Shown one piece after another: positions 39,060-48,612 of a DNA stretch of 64,000 nucleotides. A program made the position numbers and the translations under genes. The notes under the pieces were generated by a model. It saw only the letters and a program-made list of their open reading frames with translations, had not been told where the DNA came from and did not search any database. Positions within the stretch are counted from its first letter, which is position 1, and each line of letters begins with the position of its first letter. The stretch is from positions 1-64,000 of the forward strand of contig DASSGH010000123.1 of NCBI GenBank assembly GCA_035693615.1, in the 5' to 3' direction. Source of the stretch: VAZQ01 sp035693615. GTDB taxonomy: Bacteria; Pseudomonadota; Alphaproteobacteria; Rhizobiales; Xanthobacteraceae.

Positions 39060-39446
39060 TCAGCCCATTGGCACCGCTGCATCGACGACCGTCTGATTGA
39101 GACGTCTCGTGAGGCCCTCGATGCGCTCGGCCGCCGCGTTGAGAGCGGCGACCACCGCTGCCTGGGTCGCCTGGGCCCGGTCTGCGGAGATCACGCTCGC
39201 CTCCTGCAGCGTGGCGAGCTCGGGCTCGAGCCGGGCCAGCTTCTCCTTCACCTCCGAGAGTTCGTCGGCGACCGCCAGTGCGGCCATGACCGTGAGCCGC
39301 GTGTCGCCGATCTCACCGAAACGCGCGCGCAGCGTTGCAATGCGCGCATCGAGATCCGCGGCGAGATTGGTCACCCGCGCCTCTTCGCCGTTCTCGCAAG
39401 CCATCCTGAATTGACGGCCGTTGATGGTGACGCTCACCTGCGGCAT
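39060..39446 (-). CDS. zapA: cell division protein ZapA
   Basis: Predicted 128 residues. The N-terminal domain (VSVTINGRQFRMACENGEEA, then RIATLRARFGEIGDTRLTVM) is the ZapA fold, followed by a C-terminal coiled coil. ZapA bundles FtsZ filaments at midcell. ATG 39446 has GAGGG upstream. The DUF4164 gene lies 7 bases upstream on the same strand. Confidence 0.92.
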   Translation of the reverse strand: MPQVSVTINGRQFRMACENGEEARVTNLAADLDARIATLRARFGEIGDTRLTVMAALAVADELSEVKEKLARLEPELATLQEASVISADRAQATQAAVVAALNAAAERIEGLTRRLNQTVVDAAVPMG

Positions 39447-39453
39447 GACACCC

Positions 39454-39735
39454 TCAGCGCGCGTTGGTTGCGAGCACGGAGCGGATGGTATCGATAGCGG
39501 CATCGAGCCGCCGAGCGACCTCGCGATTGGCGCTTTCCAGCGCCCGGTTGCGCGCCGCCGCGGCATCGAGTTCCTCAGCAAGGCGCGAGCGGTCGGCGCC
39601 GAGCGCGTGCAGCTGGTCGTCCAGCGTCTGTTCGCCGCGGTCGGCTTCGTGCCGCCGTTCGACGGCGGCCGCCAGCGCATCGAGCGCTAGGGCGAGACGT
39701 TTGCTGGCCGCATCGACGGCGCTTGCTTCGGTCAT
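39454..39735 (-). CDS. DUF4164 coiled-coil protein
   Basis: Predicted 93 residues, almost wholly helical with heptad-like spacing of A and L (AVDAASKRLALALDALAAAV, then LAEELDAAAARNRALESAN). DUF4164 proteins are found beside zapA in Hyphomicrobiales and have no assigned biochemical activity. A structural role with ZapA is inference from linkage. Confidence 0.82.
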   Translation of the reverse strand: MTEASAVDAASKRLALALDALAAAVERRHEADRGEQTLDDQLHALGADRSRLAEELDAAAARNRALESANREVARRLDAAIDTIRSVLATNAR

Positions 39736-39802
39736 TCTCGGCGACCCTTTGGCTCGGCCGATTACATAGCGGATTCGTCAGCCGTGTGGCCGAAAAAATC
39801 TT

Positions 39803-39814
39803 TTGCGTGCGCAA
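39803..39814. promoter_or_regulatory. palindrome between DUF4164 and tkt (possible operator)
   Basis: TTGCG-TG-CGCAA is a perfect 12-base palindrome in the 240-bp divergent region, about 160 bases before tkt. It follows an A-rich run and precedes a -10-like TAGTAT at 39820-39825. It might be a regulator site for the tkt operon; chance occurrence in high-GC DNA is also possible. Confidence 0.3.
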
Positions 39815-39976
39815 GCGGTTAGTATGAGAAGCCTACGTTGCGTGCGGCCTTACCGTCAACGCTCGGCCAGAATTCATCCTCGCCGCTTGTGAATGGCGCA
39901 TGCGCCACGCGCCCGCGTTCTTTGACTCCTCTCGCCCGCGTGCTAGAGCCTCGCCCCACAACCGCTTGGCCCGGTG

Positions 39977-42043
39977 ATGACCAATCCGAATTCGCTCCTT
40001 GCTGCAGCGGCATCCACTGCGCACACCGTCCGCCGGGACGAGCGCGCAGCGGCGGCACGCGCTCGGCACGACCGCATGGCGAATGCGTTGCGCGCGCTCG
40101 CCATGGACGCGGTTGAGCAGGCCAAATCCGGTCATCCCGGTCTGCCCATGGGGGCGGCCGACATCGCAACCGTGCTGTTCACGCGCTTCCTCAAGTTCGA
40201 CTCGGTGGAGCCCACCTGGCCCGACCGCGACCGTTTCGTGCTGTCGGCCGGACACGGCTCGATGCTGCTCTACGCGCTGCTCCATCTGCTCGGCTATGAG
40301 AAGATGACGATCGAAGAGATCAAGCGCTTCCGCCAACTGGGCTCGATCACCCCGGGTCATCCCGAAAACTTCGTCACGCCGGGCGTGGAGACGACGACCG
40401 GTCCGTTGGGACAGGGATTGGGCAATTCCGTCGGCATGGCGATTGCCGAGCGCCACCTCGCGGCCGTGTTCGGCCCCGAATTGGTCGATCACCGCACCTA
40501 CGTGCTCGCCTCGGACGGGGACCTGATGGAAGGCGTAAGTCAGGAGGCGATCGCGCTCGCCGGGCACCTCAAGCTCAACAAGCTCATCGTCCTGTTCGAC
40601 GACAACGGCATCTCGATCGATGGGCCCCTATCGCTCGCCGATTCCGTCGATCAGGTGAAACGCTTCGAGGCTGCCGGCTGGGCGGCGACCCGCATCGACG
40701 GGCAGGATCCGGAGGCGATCGCGCGGGCGCTCACCCAGGCGCAGTCGTCCGAGCGGCCATCGCTGATCGCCTGCCGCACCATCATAGGTTTCGGCGCGCC
40801 GACCAAGGCGGGTACCGAGAAAACGCATGGCTCGCCGCTCGGCAGCGAGGAAATCAAAGGAGCGCGGGAACGACTCGGCTGGCCGGAACCCGCCTTCGTC
40901 ATTCCCGCCGAGGTGCGCGAGATGTGGCGCAGCGCAGGAGCCGCGGGCGCCGCGGCGCACCAGGCCTGGCGCGAGCGCCTCAACGCCGCGCCGGGGCCCC
41001 GTCGTTCCGAATTCGAGCGTCGCCTGCGCGGCGAGTTGCCGAAGGGTGAGCTCACTGCCGCGGTCCGGTCGGTGAAGGAAAAGCTTGCGGCCACGCCGAA
41101 GGAGGTGGCCACCCGCGCCGCCTCGGAGACGGCGCTTGAAGCACTCACCCCCGCGGTGCCGGAGATGATCGGCGGCTCCGCCGATCTTACCGGCTCCAAC
41201 AACACCAAGCCCAAGGGCATGACGGTACTCTCCGCCGCCGATTATTCCGGCCGGTTCATCCACTATGGCGTGCGCGAGCACGGCATGGCCGCAGCCATGA
41301 ACGGCATGGCGCTGCACGGCGGGATCATTCCCTATTCCGGCACGTTTCTCGTGTTCTCGGATTATTGCCGTCCGGCGATCCGCCTCGGCGCGCTCGCGGG
41401 CGAACGCGTCATCTACGTGATGACCCACGACTCGATCGGGCTGGGCGAAGACGGTCCGACGCATCAGCCGGTCGAGCATCTCGCCGCGCTGCGCGCCATT
41501 CCGAACCTGCATGTGTTCCGCCCGTGCGACGCGGTCGAAACCGTAGAATGCTGGCAACTCGCGCTCGAGAGGCCGCGTTCTCCGAGTATTCTAGCGCTCA
41601 CGCGCCAGAACGTGCCGCAGCTGCGCCATGGGTTCGAGGAGACCAACCGTTGCGCCACCGGCGCGTACGAGATCGTGCCTGCGGAGAAAGACGCCGAGGT
41701 GTCGCTGTTCGCCACCGGCTCCGAGGTGTCGATCGCGGTTGACGCGCGTAAGTTGCTGCAGGAGCGCGGCGTCTCGGCGCGCGTGGTGTCGGTGCCCTGC
41801 TTCGAGCTGCTGCGTGAGCGTCCCGCGGCCGAGCGAGTGCAGATCCTTGGCAGGGCCAAGGTCAAGGTCGCGGTCGAGGCCGCTGTGCGGCAAGGGTGGG
41901 ACGAGATCATCGGCTCTGACGGCGTCTTCGTGGGAATGACGGATTTCGGCGCGAGCGCCCCGTACAAGGATCTCTACCGGCACTTCGGCATTACGCCGGA
42001 CAAGGTCGCCGAGGCGGCGTTGAGCAAACTCGGAAAGGCTTAA
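39977..42043 (+). CDS. tkt: transketolase
   Basis: Predicted 688 residues. The ThDP site shows ASDGDLMEGVSQEA and the N-terminal KSGHPGLPMGAADIATVLF; the pyrimidine domain has YGVREHGMAAAMNGM and DSIGLGEDGPTHQPVEH. It exchanges two-carbon units between sugar phosphates in the pentose phosphate or Calvin cycle. First gene of tkt-gap-pgk-fba. Start ATG 39977 (GTG directly before it also in frame); the first ~35 residues are a non-conserved extension before RMANALRALAMDAVEQAKSG. Confidence 0.96.
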   Translation: MTNPNSLLAAAASTAHTVRRDERAAAARARHDRMANALRALAMDAVEQAKSGHPGLPMGAADIATVLFTRFLKFDSVEPTWPDRDRFVLSAGHGSMLLYALLHLLGYEKMTIEEIKRFRQLGSITPGHPENFVTPGVETTTGPLGQGLGNSVGMAIAERHLAAVFGPELVDHRTYVLASDGDLMEGVSQEAIALAGHLKLNKLIVLFDDNGISIDGPLSLADSVDQVKRFEAAGWAATRIDGQDPEAIARALTQAQSSERPSLIACRTIIGFGAPTKAGTEKTHGSPLGSEEIKGARERLGWPEPAFVIPAEVREMWRSAGAAGAAAHQAWRERLNAAPGPRRSEFERRLRGELPKGELTAAVRSVKEKLAATPKEVATRAASETALEALTPAVPEMIGGSADLTGSNNTKPKGMTVLSAADYSGRFIHYGVREHGMAAAMNGMALHGGIIPYSGTFLVFSDYCRPAIRLGALAGERVIYVMTHDSIGLGEDGPTHQPVEHLAALRAIPNLHVFRPCDAVETVECWQLALERPRSPSILALTRQNVPQLRHGFEETNRCATGAYEIVPAEKDAEVSLFATGSEVSIAVDARKLLQERGVSARVVSVPCFELLRERPAAERVQILGRAKVKVAVEAAVRQGWDEIIGSDGVFVGMTDFGASAPYKDLYRHFGITPDKVAEAALSKLGKA

Positions 42044-42140
42044 ACCGCGGGCGGCAAGCCACTATCTAACCGTGACATGCTCCCGAACCGCGGTGTCGGC
42101 CAAAGCGGGGGCGCCACGAAGGGGAGTCAAGGAGCCGGGA

Positions 42141-43148
42141 ATGTCAATTCGTATCGGTATCAACGGGTTCGGCCGCATCGGCCGCAACGTGCTGCGCGCC
42201 ATTGCCGAAGCGGGGCGTAACGACATCGAGGTCGTCGCCATCAACGATCTCGCCCCGGTCGAGACCAACGCCCATCTGTTGCGCTTCGATTCCGTGCACG
42301 GCCGCTTTCCCGGCGAGGTCACGGTCAAGGGTGACGCGATCAACATCGGCAACGGCCCTATCAAGGTGACCGCCATCAAGGACCCGGCAACACTGCCGTG
42401 GCGAGAGCTCGGCGTCGACGTCGCGCTCGAGTGCACCGGCATTTTCACGGCGAGGGAGAAGGCCGCCGCGCACCTCGCCGCCGGCGCAAAGCGCGTGGTT
42501 GTCTCGGCGCCCGCCGATGGCGCGGATCTCACGGTCGTCTATGGCGTCAATCATGACAAGCTCACGCGGGACCACAAAGTGGTTTCCAACGCCTCGTGCA
42601 CCACCAATTGCCTCGCGCCGGTTGCGAAGGTACTCAACGATGCCGTCGGCATCGACAAGGGCTTCATGACGACGGTGCATTCCTACACCAACGACCAACC
42701 CTCGCTCGACCAGGTGCACAAGGACCTCTATCGTGCCCGCGCCGCGGCGATCAACATGATCCCGACCTCGACGGGGGCCGCCAAAGCCGTCGGGCTGGTG
42801 CTTCCAGAGCTTGCCGGCAAACTCGACGGCGTGGCGATCCGCGTTCCCACGCCCAACGTCTCGGTCGTCGACTTCAAGTTTGTCGCCAAGCGCGCGACCA
42901 CCAAGGACGAGATCAACGGCGCGGTAAAGCGCGCCGCCGAGCAGCAGCTCAAGGGTATCCTCGGCTATACCGAGGCGCCGAACGTCTCCAGCGATTTCAA
43001 TCACGATGCGCACTCGTCCGTCTTTGCCATGGATCAGACCAAGGTGATGGACGGCACGCTGGTGCGCGTGATGTCGTGGTACGACAACGAATGGGGTTTC
43101 TCCAACCGGATGGTCGATACCGCGGTTGCGATGGGCAAGCTGATCTGA
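42141..43148 (+). CDS. gap: glyceraldehyde-3-phosphate dehydrogenase, type I
   Basis: Predicted 335 residues. NAD site SIRIGINGFGRIGRNVLRA, catalytic cysteine in SNASCTTNCLAPV and histidine in TTVHSYTNDQ. It oxidises glyceraldehyde-3-phosphate to 1,3-bisphosphoglycerate. AAGGAG precedes ATG 42141. Placed 97 bp after tkt, 72 bp before pgk. Confidence 0.97.
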   Translation: MSIRIGINGFGRIGRNVLRAIAEAGRNDIEVVAINDLAPVETNAHLLRFDSVHGRFPGEVTVKGDAINIGNGPIKVTAIKDPATLPWRELGVDVALECTGIFTAREKAAAHLAAGAKRVVVSAPADGADLTVVYGVNHDKLTRDHKVVSNASCTTNCLAPVAKVLNDAVGIDKGFMTTVHSYTNDQPSLDQVHKDLYRARAAAINMIPTSTGAAKAVGLVLPELAGKLDGVAIRVPTPNVSVVDFKFVAKRATTKDEINGAVKRAAEQQLKGILGYTEAPNVSSDFNHDAHSSVFAMDQTKVMDGTLVRVMSWYDNEWGFSNRMVDTAVAMGKLI

Positions 43149-43220
43149 TCCCGCCGGCGATCAGCGATCGTTCCGTCGCGGCGGGTTCGGTTCGCACCAC
43201 CGGACGCGCGGGCTAATGAC

Positions 43221-44408
43221 ATGTTCCGCACGCTCGATCAGGTCGACGTCAGGGGCAAGCGCGTGCTCGTGCGCGTCGATCTCAACGTGCCGGTCGAAAA
43301 CGGCAAGATCACCGACACGACTCGCATCGAGCGCGTCGCTTCGACCATCAGGGAGATTGCGGACAAGGGCGGCAAGGTGATCCTGCTCTCCCATTTCGGA
43401 CGTCCGAAGCGACCCGATCCGACCCAATCGCTCAAGCTCGTCGTGCCGGCGCTCGTCGACGTTCTCGATCGCCCCGTGGCGTTCGTGGAGGATTGCGTCG
43501 GCGAACGCGCGGCGGCGGCGGTGAACGCCATGAAACCTGGCGACATCCTGTGCCTGGAAAACACCCGCTTCCATCCTGGCGAGGAGCGCAACGATCCGGC
43601 TTTTGTCGCGCAACTGGCGGAGCTCGGCGACGTCTTCGTCAACGATGCCTTTTCCGCCGCGCACCGCGCTCATGCGTCGGTCGAGGGCATCGCCCGCAGA
43701 TTGCCGAGCTACGCCGGCCGCAGCATGCAGGACGAGCTCGAAGCGCTCACAAACGTGTTGCACACGCCGATGCGTCCGCTCGCGGCGATCGTCGGCGGAG
43801 CCAAGATATCGACCAAGCTCGACCTGCTCGGCAACCTGCTCGCCAACGTGGACATCCTCATCATCGGCGGCGGCATGGCCAACACTTTTCTCGCCGCGCG
43901 CGGCCATTCGGTCGGAAAATCGTTGTGCGAACACGATCTCCTGCCAACAGCGCGCGACATATTGGACAAGGCCGCCGCCAAAGGCCGTGAAATCGTGCTG
44001 CCGGTCGATGCAGTGGTTGCCAAAACCTTCGCGGCGAATGCGCCCTCGCGCGTGGTCGCCGTGGACGCCGTCGCGGAGGACGAGATGATCCTCGACATCG
44101 GCCCGCGCAGCATCGAGCATGTCTGTTCCGTGCTCGCGCGCCTGAAGACGCTGGTCTGGAACGGGCCATTCGGCGCGTTCGAGCTTGAGCCTTTCGACAT
44201 CGGCACGGTGGAGATCGCGGAGGCGGCGGCGGAACTCACAGCTGCCGGAAAGATTGTCACGGTTGCCGGCGGCGGTGACACCGTCGCGGCGCTCAATGCC
44301 GCAGGCGCGGCCGATCGCTTCACCTATGTCTCCACCGCCGGCGGCGCTTTCCTCGAATGGCTGGAGGGCAAGACTTTGCCCGGGGTCGAGGTGCTCAAGA
44401 CCGGATGA
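43221..44408 (+). CDS. pgk: phosphoglycerate kinase
   Basis: Predicted 395 residues. Signature GKRVLVRVDLNVPVENGKI at the N-terminus, LLSHFGRPK, and the nucleotide-binding C-terminal VAGGGDTVAALNAAG. It transfers phosphate from 1,3-bisphosphoglycerate to ADP. Read between gap and fba, consistent with one glycolytic/gluconeogenic operon. Confidence 0.97.
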   Translation: MFRTLDQVDVRGKRVLVRVDLNVPVENGKITDTTRIERVASTIREIADKGGKVILLSHFGRPKRPDPTQSLKLVVPALVDVLDRPVAFVEDCVGERAAAAVNAMKPGDILCLENTRFHPGEERNDPAFVAQLAELGDVFVNDAFSAAHRAHASVEGIARRLPSYAGRSMQDELEALTNVLHTPMRPLAAIVGGAKISTKLDLLGNLLANVDILIIGGGMANTFLAARGHSVGKSLCEHDLLPTARDILDKAAAKGREIVLPVDAVVAKTFAANAPSRVVAVDAVAEDEMILDIGPRSIEHVCSVLARLKTLVWNGPFGAFELEPFDIGTVEIAEAAAELTAAGKIVTVAGGGDTVAALNAAGAADRFTYVSTAGGAFLEWLEGKTLPGVEVLKTG

Positions 44409-44480
44409 TTCACCCTTTGCAACGGCTGAAAGAGCCGGCAAAATTGCCGATGACTGCGCAACACGACAGAGGAGGCCGCG

Positions 44481-45506
44481 ATGAACCTCGCTGAACTCAA
44501 CAAGGTTGCCGAGGCCATGGTCGCGCCGGGCCACGGCATTCTCGCCGCCGACGAGTCCGCAGGTACAATCAAGAAACGCTTCGATGCGATCGGGGTGGAA
44601 TCCACCGCGGACAGTCGGCGCGACTATCGCGAGATGCTGTTTCGCTCGTCCGAGGGGATGTCGAAATGCATTTCCGGCGTCATTCTCTACGACGAGACCA
44701 TTCGGCAGAACGCCAAGGACGGCACTCCGCTCGTCAAGCTGATCGAGAACTCTGGTGCGATCCCCGGGATCAAGGTCGACAAAGGAACGAAACCGTTACC
44801 GTTCTGCCCCGGCGAAGTCATCACCGAAGGTCTGGACGGTCTGCGCGAACGGCTCGTCGAATATCGCGGGCTCGGCGCCAAATTCGCCAAATGGCGCGCC
44901 GTGATTGACATTGGCCCCGGCATCCCGAGTTACGTGGCGATCATGACCAACGCGAATGCGCTCGGGCGCTACGCCGCGCTTTGCCAGGAGGAGGGTATCG
45001 TTCCGATTGTCGAGCCGGAAGTCCTCATGGACGGCGATCACGACGCGGACCGCTGTTACGTCATCACCGAGTGGGTGCTCAAGACGGTGTTCGAGCAACT
45101 TTACTATCAGAAGGTGGCGCTCGAAGGCATGGTGCTCAAACCAAATATGGTCGTCGCCGGAAAAAAAGCGAAAAAGCGTGCCGGCGTTGAGGAAGTGGCG
45201 GAGAAAACCGTGCGACTGCTCAAAGCCTGCGTGCCGCCTGCGGTCCCAGGTATTGCTTTTCTCTCGGGCGGCCAGTCGGACGAGGATGCAACCGCGCATC
45301 TTGATGCGATGAATCGGATGGGCGATCTGCCGTGGCGGCTTACGTTCAGCTACGGCCGCGCGCTGCAGGCGGCGCCGCAAAAGGCTTGGTCGGGTAAGAG
45401 CGAGAACGTCGCCGCCGCCCAGCGCGCCTTTACCCATCGCGCCATGATGAACAGCCTGGCGACGCGCGGGCAGTGGAAGCAGGATCTCGAGAAGAAGGCT
45501 GCCTGA
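44481..45506 (+). CDS. class I fructose-bisphosphate aldolase
   Basis: Predicted 341 residues. GAGGAGG precedes ATG 44481. The class I (Schiff-base) type is shown by HGILAADESAGTIKKRF, the active lysine in EGMVLKPNMV and FLSGGQSDEDAT; no class II zinc motifs are present. It cleaves fructose-1,6-bisphosphate into two triose phosphates. Placed behind pgk, completing tkt-gap-pgk-fba. Confidence 0.95.
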   Translation: MNLAELNKVAEAMVAPGHGILAADESAGTIKKRFDAIGVESTADSRRDYREMLFRSSEGMSKCISGVILYDETIRQNAKDGTPLVKLIENSGAIPGIKVDKGTKPLPFCPGEVITEGLDGLRERLVEYRGLGAKFAKWRAVIDIGPGIPSYVAIMTNANALGRYAALCQEEGIVPIVEPEVLMDGDHDADRCYVITEWVLKTVFEQLYYQKVALEGMVLKPNMVVAGKKAKKRAGVEEVAEKTVRLLKACVPPAVPGIAFLSGGQSDEDATAHLDAMNRMGDLPWRLTFSYGRALQAAPQKAWSGKSENVAAAQRAFTHRAMMNSLATRGQWKQDLEKKAA

Positions 45507-45722
45507 CAGAACTCCACTCTGCGTCGGCGCGCCCGGATGGGGCGCCGATTCTCTCGCCGAGGGGCTGCTTGCCGAACGGTCCGCGCATGCAGAGCTCAGT
45601 GTCGCGATCAACGCGTACGTGCGCTTCGCTCCTTCCAAATCGAGCGAGCCTTTACCGTCTCGTAGGGTTGAGGCTCTATAACACGCCCCCAAACCGCCCG
45701 ATTGCGGGGGCATTTGAGATCC

Positions 45723-46379
45723 ATGGCATCCAGAGAAAGCTCGGCCGAACCGAGGCGCCCGGCTGCGCGCCTTTATCTCCTAGCCCCGCCGGATCCTGCC
45801 GGACTCAAGGATCGGCTCGCTGCAGCGCTCGCCGCCGCCGATATTGCCGCCGTGCTGCTGCCCTTGCCGCAGCCCGACGAACGCGCGCGGATCGACCATG
45901 CCAAGGCGCTTGCCGCGACGGTGCAGGACAAGGGCGCGGCCCTCCTCCTCGACGGGCATGCCGATCTCGCCGCGCGCGCCGGCGCGGATGGCGCCCATCT
46001 CGGCGGGGTCGAGGCGCTGACGACAGCGCTGCCGACGCTCAAGCCTGCGCGCATCGCCGGCTGTGGCAGACTTGCGACGCGGCACGAGGCCATGCTGGCC
46101 GCCGAGGCTGGCGCCGACTACGTCATGTTCGGTGAGCCCGATACGACCGGACGCCGGCCTTCGTTCGATGCCGTCGTCGAGCGCGTGGCGTGGTGGGCAG
46201 AGCTGTTCGAAATCCCCTGCGTCGGATTTGCCGCTTCGCTCGACGAGGTGAAGCCGCTGGTGGCGGCCGGCGCCGACTTTGTTGCGATCGGCGATTGCAT
46301 CTTTGCCGACGCGCGCGGCGACGCGGCGGCGGTAGCGGAGGCGGCGCGACGGCTTGCGGTTGCGGAGACAGTCGCATGA
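45723..46379 (+). CDS. thiamine phosphate synthase-like protein (ThiE/TenI family)
   Basis: Predicted 218 residues of a TIM barrel. RLYLLAPPDP at the start, then GAALLLDGHADLAARAGADG and GADGAHLG match ThiE/TenI strands, and ADFVAIGDCIFADARGD the phosphate-binding end. Canonical ThiE binding residues are partly altered (for example no clear SxHxxxE), so it may be a non-biosynthetic paralogue; no other thiamine gene is nearby and no TPP riboswitch was seen in the 216-bp gap after fba. Its stop overlaps the next start (ATGA). Confidence 0.75.
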   Translation: MASRESSAEPRRPAARLYLLAPPDPAGLKDRLAAALAAADIAAVLLPLPQPDERARIDHAKALAATVQDKGAALLLDGHADLAARAGADGAHLGGVEALTTALPTLKPARIAGCGRLATRHEAMLAAEAGADYVMFGEPDTTGRRPSFDAVVERVAWWAELFEIPCVGFAASLDEVKPLVAAGADFVAIGDCIFADARGDAAAVAEAARRLAVAETVA

Positions 46380-47431
46380 GACGCGTGCGAGGCACCGCGG
46401 CCGCCCTGCTGACGCTGGCGCTCTCGGCCGGCGCGATCGCGTCTGCTATGGCGCAGTCGCCGGGGGAAGCCGCTCCTCCCATGATGCAGCCCATTGGCAA
46501 ACCGGGCGCAAAACCGGCCGCGCCGCGCAACGCGGCCGCGACGCAGCCGCTACCGGCGACGGCGGCGCAGCACGAACCCGACCTCGCTTACGGCGCCTAT
46601 CAACGCGGCTATTACGTCACCGCCTTTGCGGAAGCGACTCGTCGCGTCGAGCAACTCAACGACGTGAAGGCGATGACGCTCTTAGGCGAGCTCTATTCCA
46701 ACGGCTTCGGCATCAAGCGTGACGACAACAAAGCCGCCGAATGGTACCGCATCGCCGCCGAGCGCGGCGATCGCGAGGCGATGTTCGCACTTGCCATGTT
46801 ACACTTCGGCGGGCGCATCAAACCCGCGAGCCGCGAAGAAGGGGCAAAGCTGCTTGCCACCGCCGCCAAGCTCGGCCAAGCCACGGCCGCCTATGATCTC
46901 GGCCTTATTTATATCGAGGGCCAATTGTTTCCGCAGGATTTTGCGCGCGCCGCCGCGCTCTTCCGCAGCGCCGCCCAGGTCGGAAGCCCCGAAGCCCAAT
47001 ACGCGCTCGCGACCTTGTACAAGGAAGGCCGCGGCGTACCGAAAGACGTGGTCGAGGCGGCTCGGCTGCTCGCCGCTGCCTCCTCCGCCGACAACACCGA
47101 TGCCCAGCTCGAATATGCCATCGCGCTGTTCAACGGGACGGGTGTGGCCAAGAACGAACACCTAGCGGCGATCCTGTTGGCAAAAGCGGCGCGCAAGGGC
47201 AACCCGGTGGCGCAAAACCGTCTCGCCAATATTCTCGCGGTGGGGCGCGGCGCGCAGGCCAATCCGGTGCAGGCCATCAAGTGGCACATCATCGCCAAAG
47301 CCGGCGGCGTGACCGACATCCCCCTCGACACATTCGTGCAGCAGCAGCCGCCCGATATCCGCGCCGCCGGCGAAAAGGCGGCCAAACCATGGGTCGACGC
47401 GCTCAAGGAACTGCGCCAGTCCCGCTCTTGA
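46376..47431 (+). CDS. Sel1-repeat (TPR-like) periplasmic protein
   Basis: Predicted 351 residues. A Sec signal peptide ends near AIASAMAQ. A low-complexity segment precedes Sel1-like repeats over residues ~95-310, for example MTLLGELYSNGFGIKRDDNK, AYDLGLIYIEGQLFPQDFAR and YALATLYKEGRGVPKDVVEA. Sel1 proteins act as scaffolds for protein contacts; partners here are unknown. Coupled to the ThiE-like gene by an ATGA overlap. Confidence 0.88.
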   Translation: MRRVRGTAAALLTLALSAGAIASAMAQSPGEAAPPMMQPIGKPGAKPAAPRNAAATQPLPATAAQHEPDLAYGAYQRGYYVTAFAEATRRVEQLNDVKAMTLLGELYSNGFGIKRDDNKAAEWYRIAAERGDREAMFALAMLHFGGRIKPASREEGAKLLATAAKLGQATAAYDLGLIYIEGQLFPQDFARAAALFRSAAQVGSPEAQYALATLYKEGRGVPKDVVEAARLLAAASSADNTDAQLEYAIALFNGTGVAKNEHLAAILLAKAARKGNPVAQNRLANILAVGRGAQANPVQAIKWHIIAKAGGVTDIPLDTFVQQQPPDIRAAGEKAAKPWVDALKELRQSRS

Positions 47432-47528
47432 CGCGAACCCCGTCTGCAGGCAGACCCCAGCTTCGAGCTAACGCCCGCCCGAGCGGGCATGCAGCACACA
47501 TTGCGGAGGGCATCTCGCGCGACCGACC

Positions 47529-48353
47529 ATGCTCCGCTCCGCCCTCCTCAACGTGATGATCAAGGCCGCGCGCAAGGCGAGTCGCACGCTCAAGCGCGAT
47601 TTCGGCGAAGTCGAGCACCTGCAGGCCTCGCTCAAGGGCCCGGCCAATTTCGTCACCGCCGCGGATCGGCGGGCCGAGGAAATCCTGCGCGAAGAACTCG
47701 AGCTTTCGCGCCCAGGCTACGGCTTTCTCGGCGAGGAAGGCGGTGCTCGGGAAGGTAGTGATAAGACGCATCGCTGGATCGTCGATCCGCTCGACGGCAC
47801 GCTGAATTTTTTGCACGGCATTCCGCATTTTGCGATTTCGATCGGGCTTGAGCGTGAAGGCACGATCGTCGCCGGGCTCGTCTACAATCCGGTCACCGAC
47901 GAGCTTTTCACCGCCGAACGTGGCAAGGGCGCCTTCCTCAACGACCAGCGGCTGCGGGTGGCCGCCCGCAAGCGGCTCGACGACGCGGTGGTTGCCTGCG
48001 CATTGCCGCATCCCAGCCGCGGCGATGTGGAACTCACGCGCAGCGAACACAACGCAGTGCAGGACAGAGTCGCCGGGCTGCGTCGGTTGGGGGCTGCCGC
48101 GCTCGACCTCGCGTGGGTCGCGGCCGGCCGCTTTGACGCTTATTGGGAGCGCGGCCTCTCGCCCTGGGACATGGCGGCAGGGATCGCGCTGGTCCGCGAA
48201 GCCGGCGGCTTCGTCACCGACCTCGAAGGACGCGAGGACATGATCAAGACCGGCGGCATCCTCGTCGCCAACGAAGACATTCACCGTCAGATGTTGCGCG
48301 CGCTCAAGGACGCGCCACACAGTCTATCGGTTGCGCGGCGCTCCTCCGCCTGA
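47529..48353 (+). CDS. inositol monophosphatase family protein
   Basis: Predicted 274 residues. Metal-binding motifs FLGEEGG, WIVDPLDGTLNFLHG and SPWDMAAGIALVREAGG define the family (SuhB-like). It should dephosphorylate inositol phosphates or related sugar phosphates. ATG 47529 is the family start (MLRSALLNVMIKAARKA). It lies 97 bp after the Sel1 gene on the same strand. Confidence 0.93.
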   Translation: MLRSALLNVMIKAARKASRTLKRDFGEVEHLQASLKGPANFVTAADRRAEEILREELELSRPGYGFLGEEGGAREGSDKTHRWIVDPLDGTLNFLHGIPHFAISIGLEREGTIVAGLVYNPVTDELFTAERGKGAFLNDQRLRVAARKRLDDAVVACALPHPSRGDVELTRSEHNAVQDRVAGLRRLGAAALDLAWVAAGRFDAYWERGLSPWDMAAGIALVREAGGFVTDLEGREDMIKTGGILVANEDIHRQMLRALKDAPHSLSVARRSSA

Positions 48354-48612
48354 GGCCGCCGCAGCCCCGGCGTTCCGCCGGCAAACCCTGCGTACCCGTT
48401 CCCTTGGCCGGGCGAATCAGCCTCGCGGCGCGGCTGACGCGCTGCGGTTCCAGGGCAGCCGGCGGCGGATCGGGCTAGGGAACGCGACCGTCTTCCGCGG
48501 TTTTGCGTTTGAAAACGGGTCGATGCCCCTCGGCGACGTTGTGCGGCGGGCCTCCTTCTTCCTTCCGCCGCGGCGCTGCCTTATTGTGAGTCGATGAGGG
48601 GCGCTAATCGCC

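Noticed and set aside
45507..45722. Possible TPP riboswitch before the ThiE-like gene
   Set aside because: The conserved TPP-riboswitch core (CUGAGA and related boxes) was not found; only a weak -10-like TATAAC and a gccccc/gggggc repeat are present.
48354..48612. Gap between the inositol monophosphatase and MotA-like genes with a gcggcgg/ccgccgc stem at 48543-48571
   Set aside because: Loop of 15 bases, no T tract and no promoter-like companion; may simply be GC-rich sequence.
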